From Rhodocyclales bacterium GT-UBC (lineage in GTDB: Bacteria > Pseudomonadota > Gammaproteobacteria > Burkholderiales > Rhodocyclaceae), in contig QXPY01000009.1 of NCBI GenBank assembly GCA_003583745.1, positions 124,001 through 188,000 of the forward strand: a stretch of DNA of 64,000 nucleotides. Direction: 5' to 3'. Made by a program: the position numbers and the translations under genes. Shown here in pieces: positions 18,687 through 27,202 of this stretch; position 1 is the stretch's first letter, and every line of letters begins with the position of its first letter. The notes beneath the pieces are model-generated. The model did no database searches. It was not told the origin of the DNA and saw only the letters and a list, made by a program, of their open reading frames with translations.

Positions 18687-18746
18687 CAATGTAAATTTGC
18701 CGAGCAGTAGCATTCCTTTTTTCCATAAAAAAAGAGGGAGTGTTTC

Positions 18747-19346
18747 ATGGCTAGTAAAATTCTTGCTGCTGCGATGGTTTCGATCGGTATGCTCTCCGGC
18801 GCTGCTTTTGCCGAGGAAAGCCCGTTCATGGTTCGTGCACGCGCTGTCTACGTCGATTTTGCCAATGGCCAGAACGGCATGGCGGCTCGCGTCGAAGCGG
18901 ATAGCCGGTGGATTCCGGAAGTCGACCTGAACTATTTCATTACCCCGAATATTGCAGCGGAACTGGTCCTGACCTACCCCCAGGACGTCGATATCAAGGT
19001 AAACGGTACCAAGCAAGGCACCATCAAGGCTCTGCCTCCCTCATTGATGCTGCAATATCACTTTACCCAACTGGGGGCATTCAAGCCGTACGTTGGTCTC
19101 GGCGTGAACTACACCATCTTTACCAAACGCAAGAACATCCTCAATGGCGCGGGTGAGGTCGATGGCTCGAGCGTTGGGCCGGCGGCGCAGATTGGTTTCG
19201 ATTACATGCTGACCAAGAACTGGTCAGTCAATCTTGACGTCAAGTACATCAAGATGGATACCGAGGTTAAGGTCGGTGGCAGCCGTCTCGGAACGCTTGA
19301 TCTGAACCCGGTTACCGCCGGCGTAGGCGTTGGTTATCGTTTCTGA
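18747..19346 (+). CDS. ompW: OmpW-family outer-membrane beta-barrel protein
   Basis: A GAGGGAG ribosome site precedes the ATG. The 199 residues start with a signal peptide cut after AFA near residue 22, then alternate short amphipathic strands ending in VGVGYRF, a terminal aromatic residue typical of outer-membrane barrels. ESPFMVRARAVYVD, LNYFITPNIAAEL and GLGVNYT are OmpW hallmarks. The predicted barrel has eight strands with a narrow hydrophobic channel for small apolar compounds. It is a single gene with an FNR-type box upstream and a terminator downstream. Confidence 0.93.
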   Translation: MASKILAAAMVSIGMLSGAAFAEESPFMVRARAVYVDFANGQNGMAARVEADSRWIPEVDLNYFITPNIAAELVLTYPQDVDIKVNGTKQGTIKALPPSLMLQYHFTQLGAFKPYVGLGVNYTIFTKRKNILNGAGEVDGSSVGPAAQIGFDYMLTKNWSVNLDVKYIKMDTEVKVGGSRLGTLDLNPVTAGVGVGYRF

Positions 19347-19364
19347 TTCAACCGACAACTCATG

Positions 19365-19392
19365 AAAAGGGTGCTCAAGGCGCCCTTTTTTT
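19365..19392. terminator. bidirectional terminator between ompW and the convergent membrane-protein gene
   Basis: A 10-base stem (AAAAGGGTGC / GCGCCCTTTT, one wobble) with a 5-base loop is flanked by A and T runs, so it can end transcription in both directions. It lies 18 bases after the ompW stop and abuts the stop of the minus-strand gene. Confidence 0.85.
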
Positions 19393-19703
19393 CATTCGAG
19401 TCGTTGAGAAGGCGCCTGGGGAGAAACCGAGCGGGTGATCACTTCTCCTTCGATAATGGTGCTGTCGTTTGGAGTGACATCGGGAATGGCCTGGCCGAAG
19501 CGGCGGGTTTTCCACCATAACCACCCGGCAAAGAGTGTTCCGGCAATTGCGACGATGCTCAATGCCACGAGCGAGAACATCAAGCCGATGACCAAGAGTG
19601 CGCTGCTAAGACAGAATGCCAGCAGTTTGCTGTACCAGGCTTGAGTTGGCCGGCGCGGCAGGGCGTTGAATGAGCTGAAGTAAGCGTCGTTTCGTGGTGT
19701 CAT
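19392..19703 (-). CDS. small membrane protein, function unknown
   Basis: The start at 19703 gives 103 residues (MTPRNDAYFSS...). An upstream in-frame extension of 50 residues has no coding character and was left out. Residues 20-62 are hydrophobic and form one long or two short membrane segments ending in WLWWKTRRFG. The remaining cytoplasmic tail ends in a polar stretch. It lies 110 bases downstream of the EAL-HDOD gene on the same strand and may be read from that transcript. I recognise no family. Confidence 0.6.
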   Translation of the reverse strand: MTPRNDAYFSSFNALPRRPTQAWYSKLLAFCLSSALLVIGLMFSLVALSIVAIAGTLFAGWLWWKTRRFGQAIPDVTPNDSTIIEGEVITRSVSPQAPSQRLE

Positions 19704-19813
19704 GTTCTTGACGATGTCGAAAAGGGGTATGGGTAGTTGGCTGCAAAACCAGAGTGCCCGAATTCCTGTTGCACTCTGTTTTGTTTGCTTGGTAATCGTG
19801 TAACGGCAAATCG

Positions 19814-21067
19814 CTATGCCTTGGCGTTGTCCTGGCCAATGCTGTTTGCCCATTGCAGGGCCTGGGTTTGTGCACGATTGACTGCTTTCAGCTTCAGTGT
19901 TCCCAGCGTGGAAAGCGCTTTTGCCAAGTTGTCGAGGTCACCTGTTTCGCTGCATTCTGCAATGCGTAGCAAGCCACCGAGCGTACCACTGCTACCGCAG
20001 AGCGCATCATGCACCTCTCTGGAAACGCCGAGGGGGGCGACGATTTCTTCGATTGGTTGGCCGATCAGTGCCGGCATCAGGGACATTATCCCAACCATGA
20101 AGGCCTGGTCGGCAAGGGCTTTGTCACCCATCGCGACTTCACTCGCCAGTAGTTCCATGAGGCGGCCGCGGGTGGCGGCAAGAATGAGCAGCGGATTCGT
20201 CGTCCCGGCTTGTTCGCCGCTGGCGAAAACGAGCAACTGCAGCCAGCGTTGAAGCTGGCGCCGGCCCAGAACCGTGATCGCATGGCTGAGTGAGGTGATT
20301 TTTTCGCTGCAACCGGCGCCGACGGAGTTAGTCATGCGCAACAGATTGACGGTTAGTCCGGGTTCCGGCTTGAGTGCCTTTTCCAGCTCGGCAGTGTCCG
20401 AGTCGGAAATGATCAGGCCGAGTAATTTGATCAGCGAGATTCGGGAGTGATCCAGCTTTTTGCCGGTCAGAATGACTGGCTTGGCAAAATAGTAGCCTTG
20501 AAACAGAGAGAATCCGAGTTTCAGGCATTGCTCCATTTGTTCCCGGGAGTCGACCTTTTCCGCGAGTAGCTGCTTGCCCGTCGGTTTGATTTTCATGACC
20601 AACTGCATGAGTTCGATTCGACTCAGCGGTTGGATGTCCACCTTGACGATGTCTACCAGGTCCAGCAGGTCAGCATATTCGGAGCCGATCTGGGTGACAT
20701 CGTCGAGCGCCAATGTAAAGCCTGCTGCCTTGAGTAGGCGGCAGCGCTCGACGACGCCATCGGTCGGGGGGACGGTCTCGAGAATTTCCAACACGACGGA
20801 CTGCGGTGGCAAGAGTTCGATAACGTCGTTGAAGAGGAATTCGAGATCGACGTTGATGAATCCGCGGTATGTACCGAGCGCGTCGACAAAGCCGAGCTCG
20901 CTGAATGCATTGGCGATGACCGTCGACGTTGCTGCCACGCCGTCGGCGACATCGGCCATGTTGCGGGTGCCATTGCGAAAAAGCAGTTCGTAGGCGAAAA
21001 GCTGCTGGTTGCGATCCAGGATGGGCTGGCGCCCCAGAAATAGCTGGTCGGCGGCATTTTCGCTCAC
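19814..21067 (-). CDS. EAL-HDOD signalling protein with degenerate EAL domain
   Basis: The 417 residues combine an N-terminal EAL-like domain (about 8-190) with a C-terminal HDOD domain (about 200-400). It begins FLGRQPILDRNQQLFAYELL, where the catalytic EAL motif has become YELL; later metal and substrate residues are also changed (ALDD and KVD remain). It should not hydrolyse cyclic di-GMP. This YuxH/CdgJ-type architecture acts as a protein-interaction regulator in motility and stress signalling in other bacteria. It starts 9 bases after the stop of the algC-like gene, so co-transcription with algC is likely. Confidence 0.88.
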   Translation of the reverse strand: MSENAADQLFLGRQPILDRNQQLFAYELLFRNGTRNMADVADGVAATSTVIANAFSELGFVDALGTYRGFINVDLEFLFNDVIELLPPQSVVLEILETVPPTDGVVERCRLLKAAGFTLALDDVTQIGSEYADLLDLVDIVKVDIQPLSRIELMQLVMKIKPTGKQLLAEKVDSREQMEQCLKLGFSLFQGYYFAKPVILTGKKLDHSRISLIKLLGLIISDSDTAELEKALKPEPGLTVNLLRMTNSVGAGCSEKITSLSHAITVLGRRQLQRWLQLLVFASGEQAGTTNPLLILAATRGRLMELLASEVAMGDKALADQAFMVGIMSLMPALIGQPIEEIVAPLGVSREVHDALCGSSGTLGGLLRIAECSETGDLDNLAKALSTLGTLKLKAVNRAQTQALQWANSIGQDNAKA

Positions 21068-21076
21068 GAATGCTCC

Positions 21077-22453
21077 TTAAAACGGCAATTGAACACCCGG
21101 CCAGACGGCCGTGATCGCCTGCCGGAAGCCAGCCTGGATGCGTTCCAGTGCAGCGGTGTTGTCAGCTTCGAAACGCAGCACGACAACCGGTGTTGTGTTG
21201 GAGGGGCGGGCCAGACCGAAACCATCGGCGTATTCTACGCGGACGCCGTCAATGGTGATGATTTGCTCGGCACCTTCGAATTGGCCTTCGGCCTTGAGTT
21301 TGTCGATCAGCGCGAACGGCTCGCCTTCTGCCATCTTGATGTTGAGTTCCGGTGTCGACGGGGAGTTCGGCAAGGCTTTCAGGATCGGGTTGCCATTGGC
21401 CGATTGGCTGAGGATTTCAAGCAGGCGGGCGCCGGTGTAGAGGCCGTCGTCGAAACCGTACCAGCGTTCCTTGAAGAAGGTGTGACCGGACATCTCGCCG
21501 GCCAGTGGCGCACCGGTTTCCTTGAGCTTGGCCTTAACCAGTGCGTGGCCGGTATTCCACATCAGCGGGACGCCGCCGTGTTGCTTGATCCACGGGGCGA
21601 GCAGCCGGGTGCATTTGACGTCATAGATCACGGTGCCGCCGGGGACGCGCGACAGGACATCGGCGGCGAACAGCATCAGCTGGCGGTCGGGGAAAATGAT
21701 CTCGCCATCCTTGGTGACGACGCCCAGGCGATCGCCGTCGCCGTCGAAGGCGATACCCAGTTCGGCGTCGGTCTCCTTGAGCGTACGAATGACGTCGGCC
21801 AGGTTCTCCGGTTTGGAGGGGTCCGGATGATGGTTCGGGAAGTTGCCATTGACGTCGCAGAACAGCGGGATGATTTCGCAGCCCAGGCGTTTGAACAGTT
21901 CGGGGGCGATGGCGCCGGCCACACCATTGCCGCAATCCATGACGATCTTCATCGGCCGGCTGAGCTTGACGTCGCCGACGATCTTTTCGACATAGGCATC
22001 GAGCACGTTGGCGCTGCGCCGCTCGCCCTTGCCGTGTTTCAGGTTGCCGGCTTCGATGCGTTTCTTCAGATCCTGAATGGCTTCAAGGGCCAGCGTCGTG
22101 CCGCCGATCACCATCTTCAGGCCGTTGTAGTCCGGCGGATTGTGGCTGCCGGTGACCGAGACGCAGGAGTGGCAGCCCAGTTCGTAGGCAGCAAAGTAGG
22201 TAACCGGTGTGGGCACGCAACCGACGTCGATCGCATCGCAACCGGCGGCACAAATGCCGTCCATCAGTGCGCCGGCCAGTTCCGGGCCGGACAAGCGGCC
22301 GTCGCGGCCGACCGCAATGGCCTTCTGGCCTTGCTCGATAGCCAGTGAGCCAAGGGCATGGCCGATCTGGCGAACGACGTCGGCGGTCAGCGATTTGTTG
22401 ACGATGCCACGGATGTCGTAGGCCTTGAAGATTTCAGCGGGAAGTGGGCTCAT
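21077..22453 (-). CDS. algC: phosphomannomutase/phosphoglucomutase (AlgC-type)
   Basis: The 458 residues have the four-domain alpha-D-phosphohexomutase layout. The phosphoserine loop is VSVTGSHNPPDYNG near residue 104, the metal loop is FDGDGDRLG near residue 239, the sugar-binding loop is GEMSGHTFF, and the phosphate-binding loop is near VEYADGFGLARPSNT. It interconverts mannose-6-P with mannose-1-P and glucose-6-P with glucose-1-P, for LPS core and exopolysaccharide precursors. This fits the nearby waaF. The EAL-HDOD gene follows after 9 bases. Confidence 0.93.
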   Translation of the reverse strand: MSPLPAEIFKAYDIRGIVNKSLTADVVRQIGHALGSLAIEQGQKAIAVGRDGRLSGPELAGALMDGICAAGCDAIDVGCVPTPVTYFAAYELGCHSCVSVTGSHNPPDYNGLKMVIGGTTLALEAIQDLKKRIEAGNLKHGKGERRSANVLDAYVEKIVGDVKLSRPMKIVMDCGNGVAGAIAPELFKRLGCEIIPLFCDVNGNFPNHHPDPSKPENLADVIRTLKETDAELGIAFDGDGDRLGVVTKDGEIIFPDRQLMLFAADVLSRVPGGTVIYDVKCTRLLAPWIKQHGGVPLMWNTGHALVKAKLKETGAPLAGEMSGHTFFKERWYGFDDGLYTGARLLEILSQSANGNPILKALPNSPSTPELNIKMAEGEPFALIDKLKAEGQFEGAEQIITIDGVRVEYADGFGLARPSNTTPVVVLRFEADNTAALERIQAGFRQAITAVWPGVQLPF

Positions 22454-22537
22454 TGTCTTGTCCTGTCTTTATATGGGGCGGTGCAGGGCGAAATTATCGG
22501 AATGTTTCCTTGCATGCGCTTTACACCATGCCCTACT

Positions 22538-23500
22538 TTATGATGTTTCGAAAAGGAAGAAGTGTAAGAGTCTTTGCGGCAACCAGTCGAGATTTCCCGG
22601 GAATGGGCCGCTGACGAAGCCGACGTGGCCGCCGCCGGCCGGCTGTTCAAGCCGGACCTGCGGACTGACTTCGTGCTTGCCTGGCAAATAGCTGGCCGGC
22701 AGGAACGGGTCGTTCTTCGGATTGACGGCCAGCGTAGGGACGCGGATCGATTTCAGCCAGGGTTTGGCCGAGGCGCGTCGCCAGTAATCGTCGGCCCCGG
22801 CGAAGCCGTGGACCGGTGCGGTGACGGCATCGTCGAATTGATAGAGATTGAGCGCCGCCAGCATGCGCTCTTCGTCGAACAGCCCGGGATGCAGGCGCAA
22901 GCGGGCGGCCGAAATGGCTTTCAGGGTTTTCAGGAAATGCTGGGTGTAAACCCGGTTGAAGCCGTGCGCCAGGTGATGGCCGCAAGCGGCCAGGTCGAGC
23001 GGGGCGCACAGGGCGACCACGCCGGTGACGCGCACATTGGCCGCTTCGCCTTGTTCGCCGGCCCATTTGAGCAGTGCGTTACCGCCCAGCGAAACACCGG
23101 CAGCGTGCAGGCGACGTCCATGATTGGCGGCTTGCAGCCGCTGCAGTATCCAGTCGATTTCGGCCGAGTCGCCGGAGTGATAGGCCCGCGGGCGACGATT
23201 CAGTTCGCCGGAGCAACCACGGAAATGCGGCAGGGCCAGTCGCCATCCCTGTTTTTTACAGGCGCGGGCGGTCGAGATCGCATAGTGGCTGTTCGAACTC
23301 CCCTCCAGCCCATGAAACAGAACCAGCAGCGGGGCGCCCGCCGGGCCATCGAGGTGATCGACGTCAATGAAGTCGCCATCCGGTGTCTCCCAGCGTTCGC
23401 GCCGCAGCTTGAGCGGGCGGGGCTTGATCAGCAGCGGCCAGAGCGTCTGGGCATGGCCGCCGGGAAGCCAGGCCGGTGGTCGAAAGGCGGTGGATTTCAA
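22538..23500 (-). CDS. YheT-family alpha/beta hydrolase (TTG start)
   Basis: I place the start at a TTG (23500) that overlaps the TGA of the preceding gene (TTGA), giving 320 residues. No ATG or GTG lies near in this frame, and the upstream part of the open frame is a shadow of the preceding gene. The product begins with FRPPAWLPGGHAQTLWP, the N-terminal signature of YheT. It carries LFHGLEGSS and the nucleophile elbow GVSLGGNALLKW near residue 137; the base is probably the H in GGGHVGFVSG. YheT proteins are predicted esterases of unsettled substrate. The overlap with the SnoaL-like gene suggests one operon with waaF. Confidence 0.85.
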   Translation of the reverse strand: MKSTAFRPPAWLPGGHAQTLWPLLIKPRPLKLRRERWETPDGDFIDVDHLDGPAGAPLLVLFHGLEGSSNSHYAISTARACKKQGWRLALPHFRGCSGELNRRPRAYHSGDSAEIDWILQRLQAANHGRRLHAAGVSLGGNALLKWAGEQGEAANVRVTGVVALCAPLDLAACGHHLAHGFNRVYTQHFLKTLKAISAARLRLHPGLFDEERMLAALNLYQFDDAVTAPVHGFAGADDYWRRASAKPWLKSIRVPTLAVNPKNDPFLPASYLPGKHEVSPQVRLEQPAGGGHVGFVSGPFPGNLDWLPQRLLHFFLFETS

Positions 23501-23928
23501 TGCAGCGTGTGTGGAACCGCGTCGGCCATGGCCTGGTGGCCATCGTCGGCGGCCGAGGCATGGCGGCTGACCAGGCGCCAGCCATGGGCGCCACGGACGT
23601 AGACGTGGGTGACGTGCAGCGGGCCGTGTGGGCTGGGGTCGTTGCCGACGAAGAGAACCTCGGTCAGGTGATGGATGGCCATTACCGAACCTTGCCAGTG
23701 GGCGACCGGTTCGGGCTGGACGCGGATCTTGGCATTGGCGAAGATGCTGCGCCAGCTTTCCCGGATCGGAACCAGGCCCTGCATGCGGATGCCGGTCGGG
23801 TGCACGCACAGTGTTTCTTCTTCCTCGGCCCACAGCATCATGATCAGGTCGGCATCACCCTTGCTGATTGCATCGTAGAAGGCGTGTTCGACATCTTCCG
23901 GGGTGGCAAAGTTGGCAGACGAACTCAT
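23497..23928 (-). CDS. SnoaL/NTF2-like (DUF4440-type) small protein
   Basis: The ATG at 23928 overlaps the waaF stop by 4 bases (ATGA) and gives 143 residues. The pattern EDVEHAFYDAISKGDADLIMMLWA, then RESWRSIF, then VTHVYVRGAHGWRLVSRHAS is that of cone-shaped NTF2-like folds, either ketosteroid-isomerase-like enzymes or ligand binders. Catalytic residues cannot be assigned. Its stop overlaps the TTG of the YheT hydrolase gene, so it sits in a translationally coupled set waaF, this gene, YheT. Confidence 0.8.
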   Translation of the reverse strand: MSSSANFATPEDVEHAFYDAISKGDADLIMMLWAEEEETLCVHPTGIRMQGLVPIRESWRSIFANAKIRVQPEPVAHWQGSVMAIHHLTEVLFVGNDPSPHGPLHVTHVYVRGAHGWRLVSRHASAADDGHQAMADAVPHTLH

Positions 23929-24938
23929 GCGGCGATCCGATTCATGCAGGCATTGAAGACGTGTTCGGGCGAAAGCTTGTTCAGGCAGTCGAGATGGCCG
24001 AGCGGGCATTCGCGCTTGAAGCAGGGGCTGCACGCCAGCTTGAGGCTGAGAATGTCGGCCTGCTTCGACAGCGGCGGCGTGAAACCGGGCGAGGACGAGC
24101 CGTAAAGCGTTACCAGAGGCCGGTCAAGCGCGGCGGCGACATGCATCAGGCCGGAGTCGTTGCAGACGACCAGATCGGCCAGGGCCAGCAGATCGACGGC
24201 CTGGGCCAGGCTGGTTGTGCCACACAGGTTGCGACACAGGCCCGGAGCGAGGTGCGAGATTTCTTCGGCAACCGGGTGGTCTTTCGGCGAACCGAACAGC
24301 CAGATGGCAAAGCCCTGTTCGGCCAGTTTCCGGGCCAGGGTGGCAAAATGCGTCGCCGGCCAGCGCTTGGCCGGGCCGTATTCGGCGCCGGGGCAGAAGG
24401 CAGCGATGCGAGCCGGGCGCGCAAGACCGAGTGCAGCCAGTGTTTGCTGTTGATCTGCCGGGCTTGAGTTGATACGCGGCAACTCGATCGGGCGAGGTGG
24501 CGGCGTGCCGGGCTTTTCGGCGAGTTGGGCGAAACGCTCGACCATCAAGGGCAAGGCCGATTTGTCCAGGCGATGGCGCTGGTTGAGCAGGCCGTAACGG
24601 GATTCGCCGATAAAGCCAATGCGGCGGGGAATTCCAGCCAGGAAGGGAACCAGCGCCGATTTCAGCGAATTGGGCAGGACGTAGACGGCATCATAGTTCC
24701 GCTCTGCCAGTTGCCGGGCCAGGCGCCAGCGGGGTTTCAGCGACAGTTGGCCATGGCCGAATGGACTGTCGATAACCTCGCTGATTTCGTTCATGCGCTG
24801 CAGCACCGGCGCCACCCAGCGCGGTGCCAGTGCATCCAGTTGCATTCCCGGATGGCGGGCCTGCAGACGCGCAAACAGCGGCTGTGCCATGATGGTGTCG
24901 CCAATCCAGGAGGGGGCGACGATCAGTGCCTTTTTCAT
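23925..24938 (-). CDS. waaF: ADP-heptose:LPS heptosyltransferase II
   Basis: The 337 residues are a GT9-family glycosyltransferase. The N-terminus MKKALIVAPSWIGDTIMAQPLF and the C-terminal donor-site part with LVVCNDSGLMHVAAALDRPLVTLYG and CSPCFKRECPLGHLDCL are typical of WaaF. It adds the second L-glycero-D-manno-heptose to the LPS inner core on the cytoplasmic face of the inner membrane. It is preceded by a CHCC zinc-finger gene and ilvE on the same strand, a common order in betaproteobacteria, and overlaps the SnoaL-like gene. Confidence 0.94.
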   Translation of the reverse strand: MKKALIVAPSWIGDTIMAQPLFARLQARHPGMQLDALAPRWVAPVLQRMNEISEVIDSPFGHGQLSLKPRWRLARQLAERNYDAVYVLPNSLKSALVPFLAGIPRRIGFIGESRYGLLNQRHRLDKSALPLMVERFAQLAEKPGTPPPRPIELPRINSSPADQQQTLAALGLARPARIAAFCPGAEYGPAKRWPATHFATLARKLAEQGFAIWLFGSPKDHPVAEEISHLAPGLCRNLCGTTSLAQAVDLLALADLVVCNDSGLMHVAAALDRPLVTLYGSSSPGFTPPLSKQADILSLKLACSPCFKRECPLGHLDCLNKLSPEHVFNACMNRIAA

Positions 24939-24984
24939 GCTGCCGTGGCGGGCCTTGCCGAGAGTGCCAGGCCCGCCTTCCGGA

Positions 24985-25173
24985 TCAGTGGTGGCCCTTG
25001 GGGGCGTCGCCCTTGAGAACGTACACGGTGCTGCAATACGGACATTTCACTTCGCCCGTTTTCAGGACGTCGAGAAAGACACGCGGATGCTGGCACCACA
25101 GCGGCGACGACGGCTGCGGACAATGCAGTGGCAAGTCGTCGGCAGTGACTTCAACGGTACGCTTTTCGGACAT
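24985..25173 (-). CDS. CHCC-type zinc-finger protein
   Basis: The 62 residues match the short zf-CHCC family related to the mitochondrial complex I subunit NDUFS6. Likely zinc ligands are C18 (LHCPQP), H29 (QHPRVFLDV), C44 and C47 (KCPYC). The role in bacteria is not settled. It lies 15 bases after ilvE and 46 bases before waaF, on the same strand. Confidence 0.88.
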   Translation of the reverse strand: MSEKRTVEVTADDLPLHCPQPSSPLWCQHPRVFLDVLKTGEVKCPYCSTVYVLKGDAPKGHH

Positions 25174-25188
25174 CGTTTTCTCCCTGGA

Positions 25189-26109
25189 TCAGATGGCGGC
25201 CAGCCAGTCGGCATGTTCTGCCGAGCGACCGTAAACCACATCGAAGTATTTTTCCTGCAGCGCCTTGGTGATCGGGCCACGGTAACCGACGCCGATCTGG
25301 CGGTTGTCGAGCTCACGGATCGGCGTTACTTCGGCGGCGGTACCGGTGAAGAAGGCTTCGTCGGCGCAATACACTTCATCGCGGGTGATGCGTTTTTCGA
25401 TGACTTCGATGCCGAGTTCGCCGGCCAGTTGCATGACCGTGGCGCGGGTGATGCCTTCGAGGCAGGCGGTCAGGTCGGGGGTGTAGAGCTTGCCGTTCTT
25501 GACGATGAAGATGTTTTCGCCGGCGCCTTCGCAGACATAACCTTCCGGATCGAGCAGCAGCGCTTCGTCGTAACCGTCAGCCGTGGCCTCGTTGTTGGCC
25601 AGGATGGAGTTCATGTAGTTGCCGGAAGCCTTGGCGCGCACCATGGTGATATTGACGTGGTGGCGGGTGTAGGACGAAGTCTTGATGCGGATGCCGCGCT
25701 GCAGGCCTTCTTCGCCCAGGTAGGCGCCCCACGGCCAGGCCGCGATGATGACGTGGACCTTGGCGCCCTTGGGCGAAACGCCCATCTTCTCGGAGCCGTA
25801 GAAGGCCAGTGGGCGGAGGTAGCCGGATTCCAGATTGTTGGCGCGGATGACTTCCTTCTGCGCTTCGTTCAGTTCTTCCTGCGAGAAGGGCATCTGCATC
25901 TGGAAGATGTGGGCCGAACGGAACAGGCGTTCGGTATGCTCCTTGAGGCGGAAAATCGCGGTGCCGCGCTCGGTTTTATAGGCGCGGACGCCCTCGAAAA
26001 CCCCCATCCCGTAATGCAGGGAATGAGTGAGGACGTGGGTGGTTGCTTCGCGCCAGGGCACGAGCTTGCCATCTTGCCAAATAAATCCGTCGCGATCCGA
26101 CATCGACAT
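25189..26109 (-). CDS. ilvE: branched-chain amino acid aminotransferase
   Basis: The 306 residues are a fold-type IV PLP enzyme of normal length. The start region has LTHSLHYGMGVFEGVRAY, the PLP lysine is in RAKASGNYMNSIL near residue 159, and EGAGENIF near residue 195 and the GT-A-A-E-V-T loop bind the cofactor phosphate. It carries out the last step of Leu, Ile and Val synthesis in the cytoplasm. The gene heads the set ilvE, zinc finger, waaF, SnoaL-like, YheT and is divergent from the NUDIX gene. Confidence 0.96.
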   Translation of the reverse strand: MSMSDRDGFIWQDGKLVPWREATTHVLTHSLHYGMGVFEGVRAYKTERGTAIFRLKEHTERLFRSAHIFQMQMPFSQEELNEAQKEVIRANNLESGYLRPLAFYGSEKMGVSPKGAKVHVIIAAWPWGAYLGEEGLQRGIRIKTSSYTRHHVNITMVRAKASGNYMNSILANNEATADGYDEALLLDPEGYVCEGAGENIFIVKNGKLYTPDLTACLEGITRATVMQLAGELGIEVIEKRITRDEVYCADEAFFTGTAAEVTPIRELDNRQIGVGYRGPITKALQEKYFDVVYGRSAEHADWLAAI

Positions 26110-26198
26110 GTTCGATTCTCCGTGTTGCCCGTATAAAAGCCCATAATTCTAGCCGAATTCAGACGCTAAAATAGCGCTTTTGCCGATAGAGCTTGCGC

Positions 26199-26645
26199 AT
26201 GATCTGGAAACCGAATGTCACCGTTGCTGCCGTCATTCAGCGTGACGGCAAGTTCCTGCTGGTCGAGGAGGAAACCGATGTCGGGCTGGCCTTCAACCAG
26301 CCGGCCGGGCACCTCGAAGAGGGCGAGGCGCTGGTTGATGCCGTGGTGCGCGAAGCGCTGGAGGAAACCGCTTACCACTTCAAGCCGACGCATCTGGTTG
26401 GCATCTATAACTGGAAGCATCCGGACAAGGATGTCACCTACCTGCGCTTTGCCTTTGCCGGCGAGTTGCGGGGCTACGAGGCCGGACGGCCGCTGGATGA
26501 CGGGATTGTCGCGGCGCGCTGGCTGACCCTCGACGAAGTCAAGGAAACTCAGGCGCGTCACCGCAGTCCATTGATCCTGCGCTGCATCGAGGATCTGGTT
26601 GCCGGCAAGCGCTATCCGCTTGACCTGCTGGTGCATTACGACTGA
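26199..26645 (+). CDS. NUDIX hydrolase (NudJ-like)
   Basis: The ATG at 26199 gives 148 residues; a TTG two codons earlier is possible. The NUDIX box is complete, from G37 through E43 to R51-E52-A-L-E55-E56-T. The sequence MIWKPNVTVAAVIQRDGKFLLVEEE and FKPTHLVGIYNWKHP resemble NudJ, which hydrolyses thiamine pyrophosphate and nucleoside triphosphates. In many betaproteobacteria this gene stands directly before mnmA, as it nearly does here. The stop overlaps the next gene by one base (TGATG). Confidence 0.9.
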   Translation: MIWKPNVTVAAVIQRDGKFLLVEEETDVGLAFNQPAGHLEEGEALVDAVVREALEETAYHFKPTHLVGIYNWKHPDKDVTYLRFAFAGELRGYEAGRPLDDGIVAARWLTLDEVKETQARHRSPLILRCIEDLVAGKRYPLDLLVHYD

Positions 26646-27202
26646 TGTTGCGCTGCGCGCTGGCGTTGCTGCTGGCAGGTCTGGCGACCTGGGCCGGGGC
26701 CGATGAGCGGATCAACATCTGCTATGGCTACGGCTGTCTGGTGCAGGCCGACATTCCCTATAGCGAAGGGCAACTGGGCGATGTGCGGCGGGCCTTGTTT
26801 GCGGCGAGCGATGCGGCGGGCGAGCGGGCGGCCTTGGCCGGGGTGATTGGCCGGATGTATGGTTGGGCCGGCGAATTGTCGGATATCCGCAACGACCGCG
26901 GCGGCAATTATGCCGATGCCGGCGTGGCAGGCAAGATGGATTGCATCGATCATTCGACGTCTACCGATCGTCTGCTTCGCCTCCTTGAACGGCGTGGCTA
27001 TTTGCGCTGGCATCGGGTGGCGGCGGTCGAGGTGCGTTACTTTGCCCACCTCTTCCCTAGCCACTACTCGGCGGTGATTGAAGAAACAGGCGAGGGCGAG
27101 GCGAAGCGTTTCGTCGTCGATAGCTGGTTTGTTGATAATGGACAGCCGGCGGTGATCCTGCCGCTGGATGAATGGAAGAAGGGGGCTGGGCCCGATGTCT
27201 GA
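26645..27202 (+). CDS. exported protein of unknown function with possible Cys-His-Asp triad
   Basis: The 185 residues open with a signal peptide cut near residue 19. After a CYGYGC stretch, the order C100 ([10 protein letters not shown]), H140 ([10 protein letters not shown]) and D159 (VVDSWF) has the spacing seen in transglutaminase-like or NlpC-like cysteine hydrolases. That is only a fold guess from three residues and their context. It is translationally coupled to the NUDIX gene before it and overlaps the mnmA start by 8 bases. It appears to be a conserved betaproteobacterial protein without an assigned role. Confidence 0.75.
   Translation: MLRCALALLLAGLATWAGADERINICYGYGCLVQADIPYSEGQLGDVRRALFAASDAAGERAALAGVIGRMYGWAGELSDIRNDRGGNYADAGVAGKMDCIDHSTSTDRLLRLLERRGYLRWHRVAAVEVRYFAHLFPSHYSAVIEETGEGEAKRFVVDSWFVDNGQPAVILPLDEWKKGAGPDV

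Noticed and set aside
20650..21050. Active cyclic di-GMP phosphodiesterase call for the EAL domain
   Set aside because: The EAL motif is YELL and other metal ligands are lost, so catalytic activity is not supported.
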